A DNA stretch of 24,053 bases. Origin: Choristocarpus tenellus KU-1152. Taxonomy: Eukaryota > Phaeophyceae. Positions 16,629 through 24,053 of the stretch are shown piece after piece. Every line of letters starts with the position of its first letter. Position 1 is the stretch's first letter. Location of the stretch: assembly GCA_964200185.2 (NCBI GenBank), contig CAXNAD020000227.1, forward strand, positions 1-24,053, read 5' to 3'. The notes under the pieces were generated by a model. The model had not been told where the DNA came from, searched no databases, and saw only the letters and a program-made list of their open reading frames with translations. Position numbers and translations under genes: made by a program.

Positions 16629-19600
16629 GTGTGCAATGAAGTATTTCCTGCGATGAGATGCTCCTCAGGCTGAGGTAAGCTGACACGTTTCTCGCCGTCA
16701 ATTTTTATAGAGTTTTATAATCTCTTGAAGGTTCTTCGTGGATATGGTGGATTGTTGTGTGACACTCGATTCATGGCCTGTACTGTACGTCTTGTTGCTG
16801 GTACCCTCAGGTTCGGCAGAAGGGCGTGGTGCGAAAGCCTGCACATGTACATAACTATGTGCACAATGCCCAGATGGTTATTGATGCACTGGCCAGTCCC
16901 ATCCTCAACATGGATCTCTCGCACATTACTGGGGAGGCAATTGTTCGCGGTGATACGGTGGCCATAAGGCGAGGGTTGATGTCTTTGCACTTCAATCTAA
17001 ACCTCTGGCGAGGTTCCTGGTTGATACTGCCAAATGTGAAGTGGTTGTTAAGACAATTTGGAGAGAAAATAAAACCTAAAAGGGTGGAGAAATGCAATGG
17101 TTTTGTTTGCCTATACCATGCAACCCAAGGAGTCTGTGCTCCCAAGTGGGTGCTGAAATTCTCTTTGCTGGCTTCTGTCAACACACTACCCAAATTTCTC
17201 ACTTTCTTTCCGTTCTTGCTTTGCCACATGCAGGAATCTTGTTGACATCTTCATGGGCATAAGTGAAGTTGTGTTGAAAAGACAAGGTGGGTAGGAACTG
17301 GGAGGGAATAGATGAAAGAACCCTAACTCTGTCCTGAACAGTTAGGTTTCACTTTGAACAAAACTCTTCGGTTCTGGGGTGATTTGCTTGTGAATTCTTT
17401 CCTAAGCCAAAGGCAACTGCAGTCTGTATGATGCACAAGTTTATCATGCCAAAGTATCTGCGATTGTATTTCCTCTTTATTGCCTAATTTTTATCATGAT
17501 GTTCGCCCGTGCCCACACCTCCATGCTCACCTGCACGCACTTCTCACAGCGCGCCCTGACAATGAACCTGCACCTAACAAGCTATGGGTTGGGTCACGCC
17601 GACGGCTCAAAGCACGGCAAGGACAACATCAACGTGTTCAACACCACCAGGCACAGCAACCTAGCCGTGCCTCTGCTGCCCTACCAACACGTATGCGTTC
17701 CAAGCGCTCTGTCCAGGTACAACTGAAACAGATCACGAATGACACTTGTCGAAAGTTGGTACGGCATTACTCAAAGATCGCCCCGCATAAGACATTGCCC
17801 TGCTCACAGATAACCTTTTTTTTTTCATTGACCTACACCAACATCTATGTAACAACACCTGAACAATTCCCACGGATTCTTTTCCCAAAACTTCATACTC
17901 GCACCAGTCTACGATCTTGCCCCCACCCAAGACCCGAGGAGCTGGCACTCCTAGGGGTAGACGAACACAGGCCTTTGCTCACAACCGCCAGGCACCCCAA
18001 CTGGTACCTCGAAATATTGACATAGAGAGTCGGATGGATGAAGAAGAGAAGAGGGGACCTGTCATGGGAGAGAGCGAGGGGGGCGATGACCCAGGCTCAT
18101 TTGTGCAGGAGTTGTTGGTCTCTCCTGGTAGTGAGAGCGTTGGGCAAAAACTTACGGCACAGAATATTCTGGAAGCGCATGGGATGTTGGACGAGAGGGA
18201 TTATGAGGTGGAAGGACCCCTGAGGGAGGCAGATCTAGAACGTGTGCCGGGGATGACAAGACAGGCGAGTGTGCTTTTGGACCTGCCCTCACAAGAAGAA
18301 AAAATCAACATGCAACAGCTACGGGGGATGCACTGGTCAGAAGGTTCTTTGTGCCTGTTGACAGACATAGGGGCCGGCCCCCTTTTTATTGAATGTATTG
18401 TCGCAACTCTATTCAGCATCCGATGGTGTCGTTGTGACCTCGATGCTTCCTTTGTGATTTTTACTGCTTGCTGTGTGGAATGTCGAGTCCCGCAGGAAAT
18501 GAAGCGTGAAGAGGATCGGGAGATGAAGTATAGGTTGTTCTACCAGAGAGTGCTCAAGGAGCGCCTTGTGGCGCTACGAAAGGTGCCCTCCCTGACTACA
18601 AGATGTGTAGACTTGACAACAGTAGATTTTGAATCACTCGCACACCGATGATGGGCACAATTGGCTTAGTTGTTTGAAGTAATAAATCGCCTAGTGTCCG
18701 TGACGGGGTTTTTTTTTTTATTCTGTCCATTCCCATCAAACTGGAGTAGCCTAAGATCTCAATTTCACCATTTTGTTTTTGTTTTTTTCTCTCTTTTCGC
18801 AGGATCATGCATACACAGATGTTGCTGCAATATTTGAAATCCCTCGATGTTTTGATCTGTAACACCCTCAGCACAAGAACATCTTACTTGAAGCCGTGTT
18901 GCCTACTCCGTATAGTATAGAACTCGTGTATCTCTGTCTGACCCCTTACGCCACCTCTGCAGCGAGAGCTGGCTGATGCCCGGAAGCAACACTTTGCCCA
19001 CAACAACGCCAAGCACCTTGCAAGGGTTCGCCAGGTGAGAGTTGGGACTTTGGCTGACACAGATACAAGACCCCCCGGATCCACGGTGCTCAACATGGGC
19101 AATAATACCTCTTTCATCATTTTTTTTTTATTTGCTCTCGAAATCTATCTGCATGCAGATAGGGCACTAGTGGTTTTGTGAGAATAAGTTCTGCATGTGT
19201 ACATGCTCCCTTCCCCGCTGCGAGCAGCTTCTTTCCATTGTTCTTGGCAATCGCAAGGAAGACTGTGACACGCTACTACTGGCGATGGCAGCGAGGGTCG
19301 ATTGGAGACGAGCAGATGGGGTTAGGGCAACGTCTGAATGAAACGGAAATTGTTTGTTTGTTTATTTGTTTGTTTTTGTAATGGTGTTTGGTCGATCTGA
19401 CCTCGAGGACACGACTTTCTTTCCCGTGAAAGATCAAGAAGGAGCGCATGCAGGAGAAGCTACGCCTGGGTCGGATGCTCCAGCAGACACGCCAGCAACA
19501 GGAGGGCCAATATCGGATCAATCACCTTCACAAGAAGATACTGACTGCCCTGCACAGGCAACGGAGGGTGCGTTGGTTCACATCACTGCTCAACTGTTGA

Positions 19601-20175
19601 GCTGGACAACTAGTGTTACAACAACCTCTTCCTTCGCTCTTTGTTTTCCGCCATCACACACGCAAGACGGTGCCTGGGGACACACACTTCTGGTGTGCTC
19701 AAGGCATCCCATACATGGTGTCTTGTGTGTATGTGTGTGTGTGTTTTTTTTGTTTGTTTTTTAGTCAGTCTGTATCTGTGACACTTCCACGTGCTGGTTC
19801 TGCTCGTGTCCAGGAGGATGACCGTGAGGACGCTGCACGACTCAAGGCTCTTCATCTAGCCTGGCAGGGGCAAGGAGATGACATGGAGAACTTGTGAGTC
19901 TAGCTCTTTTTTGTTTGTTTGTTATTGTTGTTCTGTTTGTTTGTGTGTGTGTGTGTTTTTTAGCACATACTGTTGTGACATAAACACAAACTGAAAACGG
20001 AAATATTTAGAGAGTACTTTTTTCAGCTTTTTCTGACCTTGTTTTTTTTGTTTGGGGGGGGGGTGGGGGGGGGGGGGGCGGCAACCTTGTCACAGCTTCA
20101 ATGAGCGAGGTGGGATGATCNNNNNNNNNNTGGTGGTGGTTTGTTGTTTGTTGTTGGGTGGGGGGTGTGGTTGGT

Positions 20176-20207
<32 letters not shown>

Positions 20208-22840
20208 GGCGGCAACCTTGTCACAGCTTCAATGAGCGAGTTGGGATGATCATGGAACATGAACAGACCTCAGCCCGGGAGCGTGCTCAGGCCATGGCAT
20301 CGGAGGAGCACAACCTATTGCAGCTGTTCAGGCAGGCAGAGAAAGACTACGAGGCACGCCTGTCTAATCAGGTGCTTTTAAAATGTATCTTGTGTGTGCC
20401 TCTATCTCATCTACTCCGCTGGAAGTGCGCTTGTTTGTGTTGATGATTGTTTGGAGTACACTGGGTCGTTGTGCTCGGTCTGAGTAATAGAAGGAACATG
20501 TCCTCGCTGTGCCAAAAAAAAAAAACTGATTTCAGACATTTCATGTATCAACGACGAAAGGAATAGCCCGCCCCCTATCCCCCCAAGCATTGGAAGCGTC
20601 CTCTAACACAATCTGGCCTTCACGTAACTCGAACAGTTGCAAAGAGAGGCCATGGAGGATGCTGCTCACCAGGTACAAAAGGCAGAGGTCTATCGGGCCT
20701 GCAGTGAGCTCCTCGGCCTTGAGGACTGGTCATGTGCCAGCCGAGACCGCTTTCTCAGTGCCCGCTCCAATTCTGCCTTTGAACGACGGCTGAAGCAGGT
20801 GAGTCTGTGTAACGTGGATCTCAGGTGTTTATATGGATTGGTATTCTCGGGTCAGCGATGGGAATTCGAGGACATTTGGGAGTGGAAGTATCACGTCTCA
20901 GAAAACTCCATACTCAACACTATGAAACAGTGTTCGCCTTGAACATCCGCTCTTATCTAGCCTACACTTGTCTGTTACCCGTGACAGCATTAGTAATGTT
21001 TTGCTCTATAGTGTCCAATACAAGGACAGGGTTGGGGGAAAAGTTGCTCTGTAGCACCCGTTGTCCGTATAACACCCAATTGCATTTTCTGTAACACCCA
21101 TTGTCTAACGCAAGGCCTGGGACACAAACATCGGTTGTCAGGGATGACATTTGGCACCTTTTGCTCGATAACGCCTGCTGTCCCAAACGACAATATTATC
21201 TGGGGCTATATTATTATATTATTATTATCAGCCCACTCTTTTTTTTTGCACTGATTGGTTTAGTGATTTACAGGAGAGAGAGAGGGGTATATAGAAAAAA
21301 ATAAAGGAATTAAATGCAGGAAGAAGTATTGCATTGAGGGGAAGTTATTCATCTGTTGTACTCGGTCATACTGTCCGCCTTCCAATAGTTACTTAGGATG
21401 ATTTTCTCTGGAGTCTCTGTTCATTGTCCAGGCAATACGTTATCGTGCCTGAACCTAGTGAAATGTGAAGTTGGGTTCAAAAAGAAAGCATTTCATTTTC
21501 CAAGATGCGATGAGTGCATGCATGCCTGAGACGGTCACTGCTCTTTCAACCAAGTACTGTTAATTTCACTCCAGGCTGGAGTACACACAACCAAAACACA
21601 ATAGTACTTGATCAAGATGGCATGTAACTCTTCTTGAAATTAGTCCTTCACAGATAAAAGGCAATTGATGCAAAACTATGTTATGCATGTCAGGGAGACA
21701 ACCCACTTGGAGTTGTCTCATCGATAGGTAAATATTCACCAGAGAGACATGGTCCTACTACCTTGGTACAACAGTCCCTGTAGATGCTTCATAAGCTGTG
21801 AGGGGTCCCTTCTCCTTGCACATTTGATGCAGAGGTTGGTTGTGGAGTTGTGACATAGTGAAGCACTTTCGTTCTGAACCGAAACTTCCCATGGTAAAAT
21901 TAAATCAGGTAGGAAGTTTTTATCACCCCAATGAAACTGTCAGTATTGAGTAGAAAATTGCGCCGTGTGTGGCAGGTCTGTCAGGTGGCGAGAGCCCCAC
22001 CGGAGGCGCAAGAAATTGACTTACTACTTTCTTCTACATGCTCTTTCTCCATTGAGCGAAGCGTTATCTTTTGTAATGTCTGAGGTGGACCGTTAATTAC
22101 TCCTGTTTTGTCCCAGGGTGGCTGAAGAGTACATAGATGAGAGGTTGGTTGACTACAAAAATTGAAGATGGATTTTTATTGTGATTTTATTCAAAAAAAA
22201 AATGGTTCTCAAAGAAGTCTTGGATACGTACATACAAGAAACACAACCAAAGGAGATATACATATATATGTATATATATATATGTAATGCTTACAACACC
22301 ACAAACAGTACAACAAACGACCCAGAATCAAGATATTATTAATAATATTACGAAAAAAAATAATGAAATGGCTGCCGAACATAATAAAAAATATATGAAC
22401 CTTAAAATGTTTTTGGTTGCGATCTCTGCTACTTCTCAATTAACGGAACTGGACCGGTTTAACTTATTGCAGTTCTCAACATTATGAAAAACGACATCGG
22501 TCAGAGTTGGAAACAAGATTGATGGATGTATTTGATCTCCACTGAGTGGTATTCTCAAACGTGAGGAAGTGTCGATGAAGCAGTAATCCAAGAAGAGGCT
22601 TTCTACCCATGCTTTTATTCCTAACAATATCCCAACCGTGTTGTCTACCTTGTATAGCGCTGTCCTTTAGTAGTGCTGAAACCAACATTGATTGGCGTTT
22701 TCCCATCATCACTCTTTGTTTTATTTGCTTTGTGTTGCTTGCTGCAACAGGTGCGGACATCAGCAGACGTGGCTCGGGCACGCCTCAACAATGAGAAGAA
22801 GATTAGAAACCTAAACAAGGCATATGGACAACACTTCTAG
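16509..22840 (+). CDS. CEP95: CEP95-like (CCDC45) centrosomal protein
   Basis: CEP95 is a coiled-coil protein of centrosomes and spindle poles with an N-terminal CH-like domain. Exons after the unresolved first one: 16509-16628, 16811-16968, 17234-17286, 17550-17716, 17908-about 18343, 18496-18582, 18963-19034, 19262-19351, 19433-19567, 19814-19893, 20227-20371, 20637-20798, 22751-22840 (TAG 22838-22840). The first three carry the family signature: INTLLG...SSMFVAIFEAMFQ, then NAQMVIDALA and DLSHITGEAIVRGDTVAIR, then NLVDIFMGISEVVL. The middle is a low-complexity basic/acidic linker. The C-terminal half is long charged helix (KREEDREMKYRL, KKERMQEKLRLGRMLQQTRQ, RLNNEKKIRNLNKA), typical of coiled coil. 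Phases agree at all junctions except 18343/18496. Anomalies: a GC-AG intron at 16969-17233 and a gap with duplicated sequence before exon 20227. Confidence 0.85.
16811..16968 (+). CDS. CEP95: CEP95-like exon, core of N-terminal domain
   Basis: The acceptor is CCCTCAG. It encodes NAQMVIDALASPILNMDLSH and ITGEAIVRGDTVAIR. The SHITGExIVxGD motif is the strongest evidence for the family. The donor is GCGAGG, so the intron appears to be GC-AG. Confidence 0.88.
17234..17286 (+). CDS. CEP95: CEP95-like exon, end of N-terminal domain
   Basis: The acceptor is CATGCAG. One base is followed by NLVDIFMGISEVVLKRQ and one base before GTGGGT. It joins the previous exon as AIR-NLVDIF, matching the human SIK-NLLEIF. 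Confidence 0.88.
17550..17716 (+). CDS. CEP95: CEP95-like exon, basic linker
   Basis: The acceptor is TCTCACAG and the donor GTACAA. Two bases and 55 codons: Ala/Pro then Arg/Gln-rich (KLWVGSRRRLKARQ, ending RSKRSVQ). The phase fits both neighbours. Confidence 0.75.
17908..18343 (+). CDS. CEP95: CEP95-like exon, long acidic linker with uncertain 3' end
   Basis: It starts after CACCAG in phase 0 and encodes about 145 residues: a basic Pro/Gly start (PPPKTRGAGTPRGRRTQ), then acidic (MDEEEKRGPVMGESEGGDD), then LLDLPSQEEKINMQQLRG. The natural donor is GTTCTT at 18344, but it leaves phase 1 while the next exon needs phase 0. The bases up to 18495 are open but read Cys-rich like an intron. One base fewer in the G run 18323-18327 would restore agreement. 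Confidence 0.7.
18496..18582 (+). CDS. CEP95: CEP95-like exon, coiled coil
   Basis: The acceptor is CCCGCAG and the donor GTGCCC. 29 codons, EMKREEDREMKYRLFYQRVL and KERLVALRK, highly charged helix. Confidence 0.85.
18803..18862 (+). other. Possible alternative stop-containing exon in CEP95 intron
   Basis: A very strong acceptor (T-rich tract then CGCAG) at 18802 is followed in phase 0 by DHAYTDVAAIFEIPRCFDL and TAA 18860-18862. No phase-0 donor precedes the stop, so it could be an alternative terminal or stop-introducing exon, or an unused site. Confidence 0.3.
18963..19034 (+). CDS. CEP95: CEP95-like exon, coiled coil
   Basis: The acceptor is CTCTGCAG and the donor GTGAGA. 24 codons: RELADARKQHFAHNNAKHLA, then RVRQ, phase 0. 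Confidence 0.85.
19262..19351 (+). CDS. CEP95: CEP95-like exon, coiled coil (boundaries inferred)
   Basis: TVTRYYWRWQRGSIGDEQMG and LGQRLNETEI, phase 0 on both sides. The acceptor AGGAAG and donor GTTTGT are weak; they are the pair that keeps the frame between the adjoining exons. Confidence 0.6.
19433..19567 (+). CDS. CEP95: CEP95-like exon, coiled coil
   Basis: The acceptor is GTGAAAG and the donor GTGCGT. 45 codons of heptad-like charged helix (IKKERMQEKLRLGRMLQQTR), ending LHRQRR. Confidence 0.85.
19725..19744. repeat. GT microsatellite
   Basis: Interrupted GT repeat in a CEP95-like intron, followed by a T run; a second short GT run lies at about 19942-19956. Confidence 0.85.
19814..19893 (+). 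CDS. CEP95: CEP95-like exon
   Basis: The acceptor is GTGTCCAG and the donor a perfect GTGAGT. EDDREDAARLKALHLAWQGQ, then GDDMEN, ending in phase 2. Confidence 0.85.
20054..20251. repeat. Duplicated exon edge, long G runs and assembly gap
   Basis: A 42-bp segment occurs at 20079-20120 and again at 20210-20251 with one mismatch, each copy preceded by a long G run (20054-20078 with one T; 20178-20206, 29 G). Ten Ns fill 20121-20130. The first copy ends at the gap. The likeliest cause is two contig ends that overlap but were not merged. Confidence 0.9.
20227..20371 (+). CDS. CEP95: CEP95-like exon after the gap
   Basis: The acceptor is TCACAG. One base then FNERVGMIMEHEQTSARERA and HNLLQLFRQAEKDYEARLSN, donor GTGCTT, phase 0 out. 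A truncated second copy of its first 25 bp stands at 20096-20120, next to the N gap. Confidence 0.88.
20637..20798 (+). CDS. CEP95: CEP95-like exon, coiled coil
   Basis: The acceptor is CGAACAG and the donor a perfect GTGAGT. 54 codons including LQREAMEDAAHQVQKAEVYR and RDRFLSARSNSAFERRLKQ, phase 0. Confidence 0.88.
20799..22750 (+). other. Long CEP95-like intron
   Basis: Mostly without signal. It holds loosely repeated ACACCC-type units at about 21050-21110, a TA-rich microsatellite at 22256-22285, an A run at 22193-22201, and a possible cryptic exon at 22117-22165 (GTGGCTGAAGAG... to TGA) whose phase does not fit the flanking exons. Confidence 0.5.
22256..22285. repeat. TA-rich microsatellite
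   Basis: Interrupted TA repeat, with CATATATATG and GTATATATAT units, inside the last CEP95-like intron. Confidence 0.9.
22751..22840 (+). CDS. CEP95: CEP95-like last exon
   Basis: The acceptor is TGCAACAG. VRTSADVARARLNNEKKIRN, LNKAYGQHF and TAG. It joins in phase 0 across a 1952-bp intron, much longer than the others in the gene, so an exon in between cannot be excluded. Confidence 0.82.
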   Translation: MRTSADVARARLNNEKKIRNLNKAYGQHF

Positions 22841-24053
22841 CCTTGACGCATGATACTCAAGCTGAGTTGTCTAAAGTGAAGCGTTCCCGCTGCCTAGGTC
22901 TTGACATGATAATCAGTTTGATACTATAGAGGAAGGCTTTGACCCTTTGGTGGTTCGCGGGGGGCACTCAATATGTGACTCTGAGGTGATTTACTTTGCG
23001 CTCATTGTTAACTTTTTTTTTTCTCCTGTGAAGACAAGCAAGACAGTGGTCAGTTTCTTGTACATTGTGTATTTGCTCCAAGTAGGGTACTAGTTTTTCG
23101 ACCCCACATCTCAATTTTTGACCAAGGTCCTCAACTCTATGGATGATGTCGGTGTCAGTAGTTATTACCCAAGAGCATTAGAGTGTGAACATGATGATAA
23201 ATGTGATAATGGTCATTATGCATTTTGGTGAAGTGTTACTCTCTGCAATGCTCTTCCTTTGTACTCTACTGTAATGCTGGTTGGAAGTAGTGCATTTCCT
23301 GTGTGTAGGGAAAAGGCAACAGCAGATGCGCTATAGGGTCAACAACATGTTGTACTAGTTCTTCAAGTATAGATATTGTGAGAGGTTCAAAGCGTTGTAT
23401 AGGAACTCCCATTCTGATGGACAGACTATGGCATCATAAATAAATGTTGTCTGGATTTTCTCAATCCCCAAGGGAGGCACTCAACAACATACCACACCCA
23501 ATATTTGATGTTTCACTCTCATTCCAGAGGACAACTCTAGTGTTAAAAACATCATATTAACTCTTTGGCACTGATACTCTGTAATTGTGTACATATGATT
23601 TTGTCTCTTCTATAAATCTGTTTTGTACTTGCTACCTTTCTGAAAACGGGTTCATAAAGATTGGACAATAAATTTAATTACTTGATAATACAATTGTATA
23701 CTTCTCATGTTCAGCATCAGTTCAAAGAGTCTGCAGGACAGAAAAATTCTTCACCTGGAAGGCGTTTCTTACAGCTTAGCAACAGTTGGAGTAAAATTGG
23801 TTAGACTAAGTCGGGTTCTGCTGAGATTTGAGGGTAACCTCATAGTTTTTCCAAGATCCTAGCTCAAAGTATCTGGGGAGGGTGGCGGCTGTCCATTTGG
23901 GGTCAATTTTTTCATGTCGCGATGATTTGGTTGCATACATCGGATGGGTAATGCAAATGCATTTTTCCTGGTTATGGCGCAAATGGACACCACGGGGTAG
24001 ACACGCACACTGAGAGAGCTTGAATCTCGCCAACAAAACAATGGCAGCCCAAA
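22841..24053. other. CEP95-like 3' untranslated region and unassigned edge
   Basis: Up to about 23.45 or 23.7 kb this is probably 3' untranslated sequence. At the end, a minus-strand frame of 76 codons (24036-23806) reads through with mixed composition but without recognised domains or clear splice sites. It could be part of a neighbouring gene or a dispersed repeat. Confidence 0.4.
23439..23444 (+). promoter_or_regulatory. Candidate poly(A) signal AATAAA for CEP95-like gene
   Basis: First canonical AATAAA found after the stop, 599 bp downstream. A second lies at 23667-23672. Which is used cannot be told from sequence. Confidence 0.4.

Noticed and set aside
17480-18025. 181-codon plus-strand open frame
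   Set aside because: It includes CEP95-like exon 17550-17716 in frame, but its other parts run through introns; splice sites and phases explain the region better.
22117-22165. Possible exon VAEEYIDERLVDYKN then TGA in the last CEP95-like intron
   Set aside because: The acceptor is reasonable, but the phase does not match the preceding exon and the real C-terminal exon at 22751 fits.

Overview
The window looks like nuclear DNA of a multicellular animal. Coding sequence is broken into short exons of about 50-440 bp, bounded by GT-AG introns of roughly 50-2000 bp, with no operons or bacterial signals. Two of the proteins are animal housekeeping or ciliary families. An early-branching invertebrate such as a sponge would fit the very conserved CNOT11 and the mix of tiny and medium introns, but that is a guess. 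The sequence is a draft: there is a 10-N gap beside duplicated sequence and very long G runs, and two one-base reading-frame conflicts lie in otherwise clear exons.

Layout. (1) About 255-2894, + strand: the 3' part of a multi-exon gene I do not recognise. Its protein has a basic, probably helical segment, an acidic linker and a degenerate WW-like motif. (2) 3400-10227, - strand: CNOT11, a subunit of the CCR4-NOT mRNA deadenylase complex. Nine exons are resolved, from the conserved N-terminal domain to the stop; the first exon and probably one middle exon are not found. It converges tail to tail with gene 1, with 505 bp between the stop codons. (3) About 11061-16205, - strand: several exon-like blocks with usable splice sites that may be parts of one further gene. 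I could not identify it or join it into one frame. (4) About 16.4-22.84 kb, + strand: a CEP95 (CCDC45)-like centrosomal coiled-coil protein with thirteen mapped exons, including a likely GC-AG intron. Its first exon is ambiguous and may lie head to head with, or antisense to, the candidate minus-strand gene. (5) 22841-24053: the CEP95 3' untranslated region with two AATAAA signals, then unassigned sequence.

Repeats are modest: a roughly 75-bp minisatellite in a CNOT11 intron, a 19/20-bp tandem duplication that sits exactly on a CNOT11 splice acceptor, a short telomere-like block, and CA, TA, GT and G-run simple repeats. The genes are not a pathway: CNOT11 acts in cytoplasmic mRNA turnover and CEP95 at the centrosome or spindle. 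I found no mobile element with recognisable protein, no RNA gene, no CRISPR array and no convincing new molecular system. The points most worth checking are the unidentified minus-strand exons, the unknown WW-like gene, the noncanonical intron and the assembly conflicts.
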